A DNA stretch of 34,531 nucleotides from an uncultured Selenomonas sp. (GTDB lineage Bacteria > Bacillota > Negativicutes > Selenomonadales > Selenomonadaceae): positions 1 through 34,531 of the forward strand of contig CAJPOT010000017.1 of NCBI GenBank assembly GCA_905372355.1, in the 5' to 3' direction. This document shows, in pieces, positions 1-8,866 of this stretch. A program made the translations under genes and the position numbers. The notes beneath the pieces were generated by a model. That model saw only the letters and a program-made list of their open reading frames with translations. It searched no databases and had not been told where the DNA came from. How positions within the stretch are numbered: position 1 is the stretch's first letter; each line of letters starts with the position of its first letter.

Positions 1-368
1 TCGGAGACGATTATCCGACGCCGGATGGAACGTGCCTGCGCGACTACATCCATGTTGTCGATCTCGCGGATGCTCATGTGCTTGCGCTCGAATACCTGCG
101 AAAGGGCGGTGCGAGCGATATCTTCAACCTCGGCAACGGGCAGGGCTTCTCGGTCAAGGAGATGATTGCAGCCGCAGAAAAGGCGACGGGGCGCTCCATC
201 AAGGTGGAGATCGGCGCACGGCGCGCGGGCGACCCGGCGCAGCTCATCGCGTCCAGTGAGAAGGCGCGTTCCGTGCTCGGCTGGAAGCCGCAGTTTACGG
301 ATGTGGAGCAGGTCATCGGCACGGCGTGGCGCTGGCATGAACATCATCCGCATGGTTATGAGGACTAG
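1..368 (+). CDS. galE: UDP-glucose 4-epimerase, C-terminal part
   Basis: This is the last ~122 codons of a UDP-galactose/UDP-glucose epimerase of the short-chain dehydrogenase family; the reading frame enters at base 3 and the 5' part lies outside the window. Family-typical C-terminal stretches are visible: [19 protein letters not shown], then [15 protein letters not shown], then [16 protein letters not shown] and LGWKP. Known role: interconversion of UDP-galactose and UDP-glucose in the Leloir pathway. It ends 19 bases before galT on the same strand, which fits one galactose operon with galT, a LacI-type regulator and an alpha-galactosidase. The identification is firm although the catalytic Tyr-x-x-x-Lys region is not in view. 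Confidence 0.93.
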   Translation, partial: GDDYPTPDGTCLRDYIHVVDLADAHVLALEYLRKGGASDIFNLGNGQGFSVKEMIAAAEKATGRSIKVEIGARRAGDPAQLIASSEKARSVLGWKPQFTDVEQVIGTAWRWHEHHPHGYED

Positions 369-387
369 AAAGACAGGAGGATGCATC

Positions 388-1893
388 ATGTGTGATATGC
401 AGCATGAAATCAGCCGCCTCCTGCACTTTGCCCGTCAGAAGGGGCTGATTGCGCCCGAGGATGAAGTCTATGCCGCGAATCGTCTGCTCGACGTGCTCGG
501 TGTGGAAGAATATGTTCCGGAGCAGGTGGATGAAACGCTTGAAACGGCAACGCCGATTTTGGAGAATATGCTTGACTATGCGGCAGATCATGGGCTGATC
601 GAGGGCACGACGGATGAGCGCGATCTCTTCGATACGCGCATCATGGACTGCGTGATGCCGCGTCCGTCCGAGGTTGTGCAGAACTTTAAGGATCGCTATG
701 AGCGTTCGCCGCAGGAGGCAACGGACTGGTACTATCATCTGAGCATCGCCTCAAACTACATCCGCAAGGCGCGCATCGACAAGAATATTGCGTGGCAGAC
801 GGCGACGGAGTACGGCGCTCTCGATGTGACGATCAATCTCTCGAAGCCGGAGAAGGATCCGCGCGACATCGCAAAGGCAAAACTCGCGCGGTCTTCCGCC
901 TATCCGAAATGTCTGCTCTGCCGCGAGAACGAGGGCTACGCGGGGCGCGTAAATCATCCCGCACGCGAGACGCATCGCCTCATCCCGCTCGAGCTTGCGG
1001 GGCGTTCGTGGTTTTTGCAGTATTCGCCCTACACCTACTACAACGAACACTGCATTGTGCTGAACAACGAGCATGTGCCGATGGCGATCTCGCGCGAAAC
1101 GTTTGAAAATCTTGCAGCGTTTCTTGAGATTTTTCCGCATTATTTCGCGGGCTCGAATGCTGATCTGCCGATCGTCGGCGGCTCGATCCTCTCGCACGAC
1201 CACTACCAGGGCGGGCGCTATACGTTTGCCATGGAACGCGCGGCGGTGGAGCAGGAATACCGCTTTGCGAACTATCCGAGTATCCGCGCGGGGCGCGTGA
1301 AATGGCCGATGTCGACACTGCGCCTCACGTCATCCGACAAGGGAGCCCTCATCGACCTTGCAACGAGGATTCTCGCCGCATGGCGCACATACAGCGACAC
1401 ATCGGTGGAGATCCTGGCGGAGACGGATGCGCCGCACAACACGATTACGCCGATTGCGCGGCGGCGCGGCGTGGATTTCGAGTTCGATCTCGTCTTCCGC
1501 AACAATCGCACGACGGCGGAGCATCCGCTCGGGTTGTTCCATCCGCATGCCGATGTACACCACATCAAGAAGGAGAACATCGGGCTGATCGAGGTGCTGG
1601 GGCTGGCAATTCTGCCTGCGCGCCTTAAATCGGAGATGGAGCAAGTGCGTGCGGCACTGCTGAAGGGAACAGAGGACATCTCCGGCATCGCGGACATTGA
1701 AAAGCATGCGGACTGGTATCGCTCGGTACGCGCGTCACATCCCGCAGTGACGGAGGCGGATGTGGATGGAATCCTGCGCGATGAGATCGGTGCGGTGTTT
1801 TTGCAGGTGCTCACGCACGCAGGGGTTTTCAAGCGCGATGCGGCGGGGATGGCGGCGTTCGATCGCTGGATCGACAGGATAAAGGACGTTTGA
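388..1893 (+). CDS. galT: galactose-1-phosphate uridylyltransferase (Firmicute GalT type)
   Basis: 501 residues. It transfers UMP from UDP-glucose to galactose-1-phosphate (Leloir pathway, cytosol). The start ATG at 388 is preceded by AGGAGG at 375-380 with 7 bases spacing; the frame is open further upstream, but that overlaps galE and has no ribosome site. The sequence matches the long GalT family of Firmicutes rather than the short HIT-type E. coli enzyme: SHDHYQGGRYTFAMERA around residues 269-285 carries the His-x-His active-site motif, and PLGLFHPHADVHHIKKENIG lies further on. A CLLCRENEGYAGR stretch near residue 175 is also family-typical. It follows galE by 19 bases and precedes the regulator gene by 33 bases. 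No galK is present in the window. Confidence 0.95.
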   Translation: MCDMQHEISRLLHFARQKGLIAPEDEVYAANRLLDVLGVEEYVPEQVDETLETATPILENMLDYAADHGLIEGTTDERDLFDTRIMDCVMPRPSEVVQNFKDRYERSPQEATDWYYHLSIASNYIRKARIDKNIAWQTATEYGALDVTINLSKPEKDPRDIAKAKLARSSAYPKCLLCRENEGYAGRVNHPARETHRLIPLELAGRSWFLQYSPYTYYNEHCIVLNNEHVPMAISRETFENLAAFLEIFPHYFAGSNADLPIVGGSILSHDHYQGGRYTFAMERAAVEQEYRFANYPSIRAGRVKWPMSTLRLTSSDKGALIDLATRILAAWRTYSDTSVEILAETDAPHNTITPIARRRGVDFEFDLVFRNNRTTAEHPLGLFHPHADVHHIKKENIGLIEVLGLAILPARLKSEMEQVRAALLKGTEDISGIADIEKHADWYRSVRASHPAVTEADVDGILRDEIGAVFLQVLTHAGVFKRDAAGMAAFDRWIDRIKDV

Positions 1894-1926
1894 AATCGGG
1901 AGTATGAGGGAGCAGAGGAGAACGAG

Positions 1927-2946
1927 ATGAAGGCGACGATCATCGATGTGGCAAAGGATTCCGGCGTTTCAGTGGCGACGGTCTCGCGCGTGGTGAACGG
2001 CAATTATCCCGTGCGCGAAAAGACGCGGCTCAAGGTGGAAAATTCCATCAAAAAACTGGAGTATGTGCCGAATTTGCAGGCACGTGAGCTGAACACGCAG
2101 CGCTCATCGAGCATCGGCGTCGTCGTACCGAGCTTTGACAATATGTTCTTTGCCGAGGTGCTCGACGGAATCGAGGAGCATCTGCGGCAGAGCTCGTACT
2201 CCCTGCTCCTCGCGTGTGCACAGAACGACGCGGCGCGTGAGGAAGAGTGCGTGCGGGATTTCATCACACGCAATGTTTCGGGCGTTATTGTCGTCAGTCC
2301 GAATACGGAGACGGCAGTCTCGGAGTTCTACGAGAACACGGCGGTGCGTCTGCCTCTGGTCTTTGTCAACAGTGCGCGGGAGATCGCGGGCATATCGTAT
2401 GTAACGAGCGATCAGAGCAGCGGGGCGCGGGCGGCGCTTGAGCATCTCTTTCACTACGGGCACGAACGCATCCTTTTCGTGCAGGGGGAAAACAGTGATT
2501 CTTACCGCATCAAGGAGAAAGTTTACCGTTCCGTCATGCAAGAGCGCGGGACATTCCATGAAGAGGATATTGTCAATATCGGCGAGGGCAATCGCATCGA
2601 GACCGTCGAGAACACGATGTTCATCCTGATGGACATGATGCTGGGGTTTGCGCCGACGGCAATCTTCTGCTGCAACGATCTCATGGCGATGGGAGCGCTG
2701 AATGCCTGTCAGCGCATGGGGCGGCGCGTGCCGCAGGATATCTCGTTGATCGGTTATGACAATACGGCACTCAGTCGATACACTGCGCCCAACCTTACGA
2801 CCATCGACCAGCACATGGGCGATCTCGGGCGGGAGGCGGCGCGCCTCATACTGAAAAGGATCGAGGATGGCGTGACGGAGAGTGTCGTGCTTGCCAATAC
2901 TGTGGTTGAGCGTGGGACGACAGGGTTTTGCGTGGAAGAAAGTTGA
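1927..2946 (+). CDS. LacI/GalR-family transcriptional regulator
   Basis: 339 residues. The N-terminus is a LacI-type helix-turn-helix with hinge (IIDVAKDSGVSVATVSRVVN, residues 4-23, then LNTQRSSSIGVVVP). The remainder is a periplasmic-binding-protein-like sugar sensor, with GHERILFVQG, the effector-domain segment ISLIGYDNTALSRY and the usual C-terminal TTIDQHMGDLGREAARLIL. The start ATG follows a GAGGAGAACG ribosome site. The gene lies between galT and the alpha-galactosidase gene on the same strand, so it most likely controls this operon in response to galactose or an alpha-galactoside. That regulatory target is an inference; no operator was identified because the operon promoter lies upstream of the window. 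Confidence 0.9.
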   Translation: MKATIIDVAKDSGVSVATVSRVVNGNYPVREKTRLKVENSIKKLEYVPNLQARELNTQRSSSIGVVVPSFDNMFFAEVLDGIEEHLRQSSYSLLLACAQNDAAREEECVRDFITRNVSGVIVVSPNTETAVSEFYENTAVRLPLVFVNSAREIAGISYVTSDQSSGARAALEHLFHYGHERILFVQGENSDSYRIKEKVYRSVMQERGTFHEEDIVNIGEGNRIETVENTMFILMDMMLGFAPTAIFCCNDLMAMGALNACQRMGRRVPQDISLIGYDNTALSRYTAPNLTTIDQHMGDLGREAARLILKRIEDGVTESVVLANTVVERGTTGFCVEES

Positions 2947-2995
2947 AAGGCGGGGGACTTGCATGGAAAAGGCTGCAAGCGAAGGGGGAAATTAC

Positions 2996-5221
2996 ATGAA
3001 CATCGTTTATCATGAGCAGGGCAGGGTCTTTCATCTCTTCAACGATTCCGTGAGTTACATCTTCATGGTGCTGCCCCATGGCGGGCTGGGTTCGCTCTAT
3101 TACGGCAAGGCGCTTCGCGACCGTGAGGGTTTTGAGCACATCTTCGAGCGCGTGCACCGCGGCATGACGGCATGTGTCTTTGCGGATACGCGCAGCTACT
3201 CGCTGGACGCGATTCGCCAGGAATTGCCGACGTACGGCTCGTCGGATTTCCGCCGCCCTGCGCTGAACGTTCTTCAGGAAAACGGCAGCCGTATCCTCGA
3301 TCTGCAGTATGCAGGCTATCGCGTCATGGACGGCAAGCCGAAACTCGCAGGACTTCCCGCGACATATACGGAGGCGGAGACGGAGGCAAAGACGCTCATC
3401 GTCGAGGTGAAGGACGAATTGACGGGACTGCGTGCCGAGCTTCTCTATACCATATTTGCCGAGGGCGGTGCCATCGCGCGCAGTGTGCGTTACATCAATG
3501 AGGGCAAGGAAGTGCTGCATTTGCAGAAGGTTATGAGCATGTCGATTGACTTGCCCGATACGCAGTACGATTGGCTGGAACTGACGGGGGCTTGGTCACG
3601 CGAGCGTCATATTGAGATTCGTCCGCTCACAACGGGCATCACGGCGATTGGCAGCCGCCGCGGGCACTCTTCTGGGCAGTACAATCCTTTTGCAGCGCTC
3701 CTGCGCCGTGGGACGACGGAAACATGTGGTGAGGCGCTGGCGATGAGTCTCGTCTACAGTGGGAATTTCGAGATGCTTGCCGAGGTCGACAACCACGGCG
3801 TGACACGTCTGCAGGCGGGCATCCACAGCACGGATTTTGACTGGAAACTTGTGCCGGGCGCGGAGTTTCAGACGCCCGAGGCGGTTCTCGTCTGGACGGA
3901 TGCGGGACTCAACGGCATGAGTCAGACGTATCACCGTCTCTATCAGAAGCGGTTGGCGCGCGGGTCGTGGCGCGACAAGGTGCGCCCGATCCTCATCAAC
4001 AACTGGGAAGCGACGTATTTTGACTTTACGGAGGAGAAGCTGCTCAAGATAGCGGACAAGGCGGCGGAGTGCGGCATCGAACTCTTCGTTCTCGACGATG
4101 GCTGGTTCGGTGCGCGCACGTCTGACTATGCGGGACTGGGTGACTGGACGGTAAACCGCGACCGTTTGCCGAACGGCATCGACGGACTTGCGGAGAAGAT
4201 TGAGGCGCGCGGCATGAAGTTCGGCATCTGGGTCGAGCTTGAGATGGTCAATGAGGACTCCGATCTTTATCGTGCGCATCCCGACTGGGTGCTTTCCGTA
4301 CCGGGACGGCGCAAGTCGCTCGGACGCTCGCAGTGCGTGCTCGATTTTTCGCGCCAAGAGGTGGTCGACAACATCTATGGGCAGGTGGAGGCGATTCTCG
4401 CGAGCGGCAAGGTTTCCTATGTGAAATGGGACATGAACCGCAGCATCACGGAATGCTGGTCGCACACGCTGCCTGCAGATCAGCAGGGCGAGGTGTTCCA
4501 TCGCTATATCCTCGGCCTTTACGAGCTCTACGAACGCCTGACCGCGAAGTTCCCGCATGTGCTCTTCGAGTCCTGCGCTTCTGGCGGCAGCCGCTTTGAC
4601 CCTGGTATGCTTTACTATGCGCCGCAGGCGTGGACGAGCGATAATTCGGATGCCGCCGAGCGGCAGAAGATCCAGTATGGCACATCCATGTGCTATCCTG
4701 TGAGCAGCATGGGCAGCCATGTCTCCGTCGTGCCGAACCATCAGATGAACCGCATGACGCCGCTGCACACGCGTGCGAATACGGCATACTTCGGAACGTT
4801 CGGCTATGAGCTTGATCTGAACAAACTGACGAAAGAGGAGATTGCAGAGGTCAAAGAACAGGTTTCCTTTATGAAGGAGTATCGGGAGATCTTCCAGTAC
4901 GGGACGTTCTATCGTCTGCAAAGCCCCTTTGAAAATAATGTCATGGCGTGGATGAGCGTGAGTGCGGATCGGAAGACGGCGATTGTCGGCTGGTATCGCA
5001 CACTGAACCGCGTGAATTACCGCTTCGAGCGCGTGAAACTTGCGGGACTCCTGCCGGACGTTCTCTACGAGAACAGCCGCAGCGGTGAGCGCTGCTACGG
5101 CGATGAGCTGATGAACTACGGGCTTATCACGACGGACGGCACGGCGGGCGAACCGATTGCGGAGAACGGATTGACGGTGGATTTTGAGTCGCGCATTTAT
5201 GTGCTGAAGGCTGTTGAATAG
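2996..5221 (+). CDS. alpha-galactosidase, glycoside hydrolase family 36
   Basis: 741 residues from the ATG at 2996, preceded by GAAGGGGGAA. An ATG at 2963 (11 more codons) also has a G-rich site and cannot be excluded. It hydrolyses terminal alpha-1,6-galactose from melibiose/raffinose-type sugars. GH36 signatures are all present: LDDGWFGAR, GIWVELEMVNEDSDLYRAHP, the nucleophile block VKWDMNR with Asp479, ESCASGGSRFDPGML, and the acid/base block WTSDNSDA with Asp549. No signal peptide is visible, so it is a cytosolic enzyme, as usual for Firmicute GH36 (~730 residues). It starts 49 bases after the LacI-type gene and supplies galactose to galT/galE. Confidence 0.95.
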   Translation: MNIVYHEQGRVFHLFNDSVSYIFMVLPHGGLGSLYYGKALRDREGFEHIFERVHRGMTACVFADTRSYSLDAIRQELPTYGSSDFRRPALNVLQENGSRILDLQYAGYRVMDGKPKLAGLPATYTEAETEAKTLIVEVKDELTGLRAELLYTIFAEGGAIARSVRYINEGKEVLHLQKVMSMSIDLPDTQYDWLELTGAWSRERHIEIRPLTTGITAIGSRRGHSSGQYNPFAALLRRGTTETCGEALAMSLVYSGNFEMLAEVDNHGVTRLQAGIHSTDFDWKLVPGAEFQTPEAVLVWTDAGLNGMSQTYHRLYQKRLARGSWRDKVRPILINNWEATYFDFTEEKLLKIADKAAECGIELFVLDDGWFGARTSDYAGLGDWTVNRDRLPNGIDGLAEKIEARGMKFGIWVELEMVNEDSDLYRAHPDWVLSVPGRRKSLGRSQCVLDFSRQEVVDNIYGQVEAILASGKVSYVKWDMNRSITECWSHTLPADQQGEVFHRYILGLYELYERLTAKFPHVLFESCASGGSRFDPGMLYYAPQAWTSDNSDAAERQKIQYGTSMCYPVSSMGSHVSVVPNHQMNRMTPLHTRANTAYFGTFGYELDLNKLTKEEIAEVKEQVSFMKEYREIFQYGTFYRLQSPFENNVMAWMSVSADRKTAIVGWYRTLNRVNYRFERVKLAGLLPDVLYENSRSGERCYGDELMNYGLITTDGTAGEPIAENGLTVDFESRIYVLKAVE

Positions 5222-5279
5222 ATTTGTATTGCTGGAAGGCAGCGAGGGAAACCGGACTGCACCCCAAAATACGGACAAA

Positions 5280-5318
5280 AATCCCTCCTGCTGTAGAAGA
5301 ACTACAACAGGAGGGATT
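5280..5318 (-). terminator. Rho-independent terminator between convergent genes
   Basis: A 17-bp stem (5280-5296 with 5302-5318, one G-T wobble) encloses a 5-base loop. Read on the minus strand the stem is followed directly by a T run (GGGATTTTTG), so it serves the amrS transcript best. It may also stop the alpha-galactosidase transcript arriving from the other side. Confidence 0.75.
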
Positions 5319-5381
5319 CTCTATACTCGGGAAATAATATACAAAGGTGGTGTCCAAGATTGTATCGGCAAGCGGCCGTGC

Positions 5382-5447
5382 GAGATCCATTCTGTTAGCG
5401 CTTTGCGCCGTATCTTGGAAGCACCGCGCAGCAGCTATTACGATGGG
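5382..5447 (+). pseudogene. relic of an IS3-family transposase (OrfB start region)
   Basis: A short translated stretch on the plus strand, EIHSVSALRRILEAPRSSYY, resembles the region at the start of IS3-family OrfB proteins, where a short helix-turn-helix ending in (P/S)RSxYY is typical. Nothing recognisable of the catalytic DDE domain follows, and no intact terminal repeats were found, so this is a decayed fragment of about 22 codons. It lies between the terminator at 5280-5318 and the 3' end of amrS. The match is by eye over a short length. Confidence 0.45.
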
Positions 5448-5468
5448 GAGCATCCGCCGTGGTTTTTG

Positions 5469-6338
5469 TCAGCAGTTCCCCTTATGCACGAATCGAAGAT
5501 GCTTCCCCGCGATTGCAGCGAGCCGCTCGATCGTCTCGATGGGCGTCGCGGGAGTATTCTCATGCCAGCGAGGGAAGTAGCGGCTGATGTGGAGCGGCAG
5601 GTCGGGACACAGCGAGGCGAGCCAGAGGGCTTCTTCTTCCATATCGCCTGCACTGTCGTTCTGACCGGGGATGACGAGCGTCGTGACTTCGACGTGGCAG
5701 CTCTTTACCGCGCGGGCGATCGTATGCTTGACCGCAGCGAGGTCGCCGCCGAGACGGCGGTAGAAGTCCGGCTGCCAGCCCTTGAGGTCGATGTTCATGG
5801 CATCGACATGCGGGAGGAGCGCTTCCAAGGGCGCAGGCGCGATCATGCCGTTCGTCACGAGGACGACGAAGAGGCCGGCCTCGTGCAGTAGTGGCGCGGC
5901 ATCCATGATGAACTCATAGCTTAGAAGCGGCTCGTTGTAGGTGAAAGCGACGCCGATATTGCCGTGCGGGCGGCGGCTGAGGTCATGGGCGAGTGCGGCA
6001 AGCTCTGCGGGCGTGACGTCCTGCGTCTCGCTTTGCCCGTCCGCCATGGAGATTGTGTAATTCTGGCAGAAGGGACAGCGGAGGTTGCAGCCGAAGCTGC
6101 CGACGGAGAGGATGAAGCTTCCCGGGTGGAAGTGATAGAGCGGCTTCTTCTCGATGGGATCGAGGGCGACGGAGGTCAGCCTGCCGTAGTTCCGGCAGCG
6201 GATCGTGCCGCCTTCATTCATGCGGGCGCGGCAGAAGCCCGTTTCGCCCTCGGCGAGGCGGCAGTGGTGCGGACAGAGGGAGCAGACGATGCGTTCGTCT
6301 GCTCCCTCTGTCTTTGCGGTGCGGCTATCCGCGCTCAA
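5469..6338 (-). CDS. amrS: AmmeMemoRadiSam radical SAM enzyme AmrS (short C-terminus)
   Basis: 289 residues. A radical SAM protein with the CxxxCxxC cluster at Cys84, Cys88 and Cys91 (SFGCNLRCPFCQNY) and an N-terminal Cys set (Cys19, Cys22, Cys26, Cys36) typical of the AmrS/PflX group. It overlaps the AmrB-AmrA gene by 4 bases (ATGA), so the two are translationally coupled; that gene trio defines the AmmeMemoRadiSam system, whose reaction I do not know. The protein ends at RFVHKGNC, near where family members have GN and then usually a further C-terminal tail with a Cys motif, so it appears short. A transposase relic lies immediately beyond its stop codon, suggesting loss of the tail by an insertion or deletion. 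Confidence 0.85.
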   Translation of the reverse strand: MSADSRTAKTEGADERIVCSLCPHHCRLAEGETGFCRARMNEGGTIRCRNYGRLTSVALDPIEKKPLYHFHPGSFILSVGSFGCNLRCPFCQNYTISMADGQSETQDVTPAELAALAHDLSRRPHGNIGVAFTYNEPLLSYEFIMDAAPLLHEAGLFVVLVTNGMIAPAPLEALLPHVDAMNIDLKGWQPDFYRRLGGDLAAVKHTIARAVKSCHVEVTTLVIPGQNDSAGDMEEEALWLASLCPDLPLHISRYFPRWHENTPATPIETIERLAAIAGKHLRFVHKGNC

Positions 6339-7720
6339 TGGTGGCGCTCCACTTCGAAGCGCCAGATGCGCACATCGTCGTCGATGGCGATGCCGCCCTT
6401 CTTGCGCGCGATCTTGATCTGGTCCTCGACCGTGTCGACGCCTTCGAGGTCGGGCAGGAGAAGCCCCTTGCGGCCTCGCGCCTCGACGATGACGCCGTAG
6501 CGCTTCGGGTCAAGGTCCTTCGCGGCATCGTGGATCAGCTCAGGCTCTGTTAGCACGTCGACGCTGTAGACGATGTCGGGCAGTTCGTCTTCTTTGAGCG
6601 GCGAGAAGCGCGGATCGTGAAGGGCGGCGGAGACGGCGTTGTAGAGGATTTCTTCGGCGATGTCTTTCTGCGTGGGCTGGAAGGTGCCGATGCAGCCCCT
6701 GAGCTCGCCGTCCTTCTTGAGCGATACGAAGACGCCCGCACGCGCCTGCATTTCCTCGGGCAGATCGTCGGGAATTGCCGCGTACTGTCCCGTCACGACG
6801 AATTTCTCCACGCTCTCTCGCGCGAGCTTCACATAGGCGTCTTCCGCCGCCTTGATGTCGTCGAGGGCGCGTCTTTGGGCAATCTCATAGCGCATGCCGA
6901 AGTTGCGTTTCAAGTCCTCGCGCTTGACGACGAAGGAAAGAAGCCCGTAGCCGACGCCGAAAGGCCCTTGGTAAGAAAGCTTCTTGATCTTCAGCGCCTG
7001 GCAGTCGAGCGCTCCCGCCATGATCCAGAAGGAGCGCAGGCCGCACTCCGCCGCCTTCTTGGCGAGTGCGGGATCCATCTGCAGAAGCTTTAGGAAGGTG
7101 CCCTCTTCGAGGTACTTCATGCACGCCTTGTCGAAGCGCGGCCCTTCGGCGGCGAAGCCGTAAGGCCCGTCGGGCGTGAGCTTGTGCGAGAGGTCGCCGC
7201 TCGCGATGAAGACGGTCTTTCGGTCAAGCTCCTCGGCGGTGCGTGCGATGCACATGCCGAAGCGGTAGTGATCAAGCGGCGTCAGCCCTGAAAGGCCGAC
7301 GCGCACGAGACGGAAGTTCTCCGTGTGCGGCTGCAGGAAGCGCAGCGGGATCATCGTGCCGTGATCGAGCGCCGCATTGCGCCCGCCCAAAGGTCCCGCA
7401 TCGAGTCCGGCTTCGCTTGCGACGGTCGCGAGCGTCTTGGCGAACGCCGTGTCGTACTCGGCGCGAACCTCGACCTCGGGTGCGCCGAACTGCGCGAAGC
7501 TTCCTGTGCCTTCGTCGCCCGGCGAGATATGGAAATAGTCGGCGTACATGACGGCGTGCGGACTCGCGACGACGACCGTATCCGGCTCGAAGGAAGCCGC
7601 CTCCTTCATCGCTCGTTCATAAGCGTTTATCGTCAGCTGAATCTTGCGTTCCTCTCCCTTGCCGATTTCCGGCAGAATGATTGGCGGATGCGGCACAGCA
7701 TAAGCAGCTAGAATTGCCAT
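6335..7720 (-). CDS. amrA: AmrB-AmrA fusion (Memo-like/extradiol dioxygenase-like domain plus AMMECR1 domain)
   Basis: 461 residues with two fused domains. Residues 1 to ~265 are a LigB/Memo-like domain with its conserved histidine segments (PHPPIILPEIG, SPHAVMYADYFHISPG, NAALDHGTMIPLRFL, ASGDLSHKL). From ~285 to the end is an AMMECR1 domain (GVFVSLKKDGELRGCIGTF, DPRFSPLKEDELPDIVYSVDVLTEPE). The start ATG is preceded by GAGGAGGT at good spacing. It is first in a two-gene reverse-strand unit with amrS. The system's biochemical function is not assigned here; the Memo-like domain is related to metal-dependent dioxygenases, and the radical SAM partner suggests a modification or redox reaction. 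Confidence 0.88.
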   Translation of the reverse strand: MAILAAYAVPHPPIILPEIGKGEERKIQLTINAYERAMKEAASFEPDTVVVASPHAVMYADYFHISPGDEGTGSFAQFGAPEVEVRAEYDTAFAKTLATVASEAGLDAGPLGGRNAALDHGTMIPLRFLQPHTENFRLVRVGLSGLTPLDHYRFGMCIARTAEELDRKTVFIASGDLSHKLTPDGPYGFAAEGPRFDKACMKYLEEGTFLKLLQMDPALAKKAAECGLRSFWIMAGALDCQALKIKKLSYQGPFGVGYGLLSFVVKREDLKRNFGMRYEIAQRRALDDIKAAEDAYVKLARESVEKFVVTGQYAAIPDDLPEEMQARAGVFVSLKKDGELRGCIGTFQPTQKDIAEEILYNAVSAALHDPRFSPLKEDELPDIVYSVDVLTEPELIHDAAKDLDPKRYGVIVEARGRKGLLLPDLEGVDTVEDQIKIARKKGGIAIDDDVRIWRFEVERHH

Positions 7721-7875
7721 GGGTAAGACCTCCTCGAAGTGCGGTGTTCATTAAAATATGTATTCGATATGAGAAGGGAAAAGCCCTTTATTTGCAGGAA
7801 ATTTTCGAAAGGCGGATTTTCTGCAGTGCTGCGGGGAAAAGTTGCGTCGGGGAGGATTTGCTATACGATATTGAT

Positions 7876-7927
7876 ATAGCAGATTGCATGATTGGCATTG
7901 TACAAAGCACGATGTTTTACGTAAAAT
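7876..7927 (+). promoter_or_regulatory. promoter and putative LysR-type operator of the aldo/keto reductase gene
   Basis: ATAGCAGAT (7876-7884) and ATTGGCATTGTACA (7891-7904) are followed by a -10 TAAAAT at 7922-7927. A -35 TTGTAC at 7898-7903 lies 18 bases upstream of it. The same arrangement, with the same spacings, occurs at 10960-11011 in front of the flavodoxin gene beside the LysR gene. The rest of the 251-base gap (7721-7875) holds only small hairpins (such as 7792-7825) and presumably the amrBA promoter, which I could not place. Confidence 0.7.
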
Positions 7928-7971
7928 AGCCTTGTAGAGAGCAATGAGGTATTTTGAAAGGAGATTTAACC

Positions 7972-8823
7972 ATGGAATATACGACGCTTGCCAACGATTT
8001 GAAGATGCCGCTTCTGGGGCTTGGCACCTTTATGATCAGCCCAGCGGATGCGGAAGCGTCTGTCTATAAGGCGCTGAAGAACGGCTATCGTCTCATCGAC
8101 ACGGCGAACGCCTATATGAACGAAGCCGCCGTCGGCAAGGCGATGAAGCGTGCGATGGAAGAAGGAATCGTCAAGCGCGAGGAAATCTTCCTGTCGACGA
8201 AGCTCTGGCCGACGCTCTACGAAAGCGATACGGCAGTCGATGAAACGCTCGTGCGCCTCGGCACAGACTACATCGACCTCCTCTTCATCCACCAGCCTGC
8301 GGGCAATTTCACGGCGGGCTATGCGAAAATCGAAACGGCGTACAAGGCAGGCAAGGCACGCTCCTTGGGCATTTCGAACTTCCACGGCGAAAAACTGGAG
8401 CGTCTTCTGGCGGAGGCAGAGGTCAAACCGCACGTCATACAGCTCGAAACGCATCCGTACCATATCGATCACGCGGTCATGAAGCGTCTCGCGTCCTACG
8501 GCACGCGGCTCATGGGCTGGTACCCGCTGGGGCACGGCGACACGACGCTTCTCGAAGAGCCGATCTTCCTGGAGCTTGCCGACAAGTACCGCAAGAGCAC
8601 GGTGCAGATCATCCTGCGCTGGGCGGTGCAGAGGGGCTTCATCACGATTCCCGGCACGAAGAATCCCGACCACATCCGTGCGAATTTCGATATCTTCGAT
8701 TTCGTTCTGACAGAGGCGGAGATGGCGGAGATCGCCAAGCTCGACGGCAAGAAGCGTTACTATACGCCGGATGACGCGACGGAAGAGAAGTACGCCTCGA
8801 TGCAGCTCGTGTTTGAGCTTTGA
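7972..8823 (+). CDS. aldo/keto reductase
   Basis: 283 residues starting at an ATG behind AAGGAGATTTAACC. An NADPH-dependent reductase of the AKR (2,5-diketogluconate reductase-like) family: the catalytic tetrad appears as Asp43 and Tyr48 (RLIDTANAYMNE), Lys77 (LSTKLWP) and His107 (LLFIHQP). Cofactor-region sequences near the C-terminus (FITIPGTKNPDHIRANFDIF) are also present. The physiological substrate is not deducible. It is followed 43 bases later by a cupin gene and is driven by a promoter whose operator is duplicated in front of the flavodoxin gene at 11054, pointing to a common LysR-controlled redox regulon. Confidence 0.92.
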   Translation: MEYTTLANDLKMPLLGLGTFMISPADAEASVYKALKNGYRLIDTANAYMNEAAVGKAMKRAMEEGIVKREEIFLSTKLWPTLYESDTAVDETLVRLGTDYIDLLFIHQPAGNFTAGYAKIETAYKAGKARSLGISNFHGEKLERLLAEAEVKPHVIQLETHPYHIDHAVMKRLASYGTRLMGWYPLGHGDTTLLEEPIFLELADKYRKSTVQIILRWAVQRGFITIPGTKNPDHIRANFDIFDFVLTEAEMAEIAKLDGKKRYYTPDDATEEKYASMQLVFEL

Positions 8824-8866
8824 TTTCTGAGATACAATGAAGGAAAGCGATGGGAGGAACGGTATC

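Noticed and set aside
5214..5891. Plus-strand frame opposite amrS
   Set aside because: Most of it is the complement of amrS codons; only the 22-codon transposase-like stretch at 5382-5447 has meaning.
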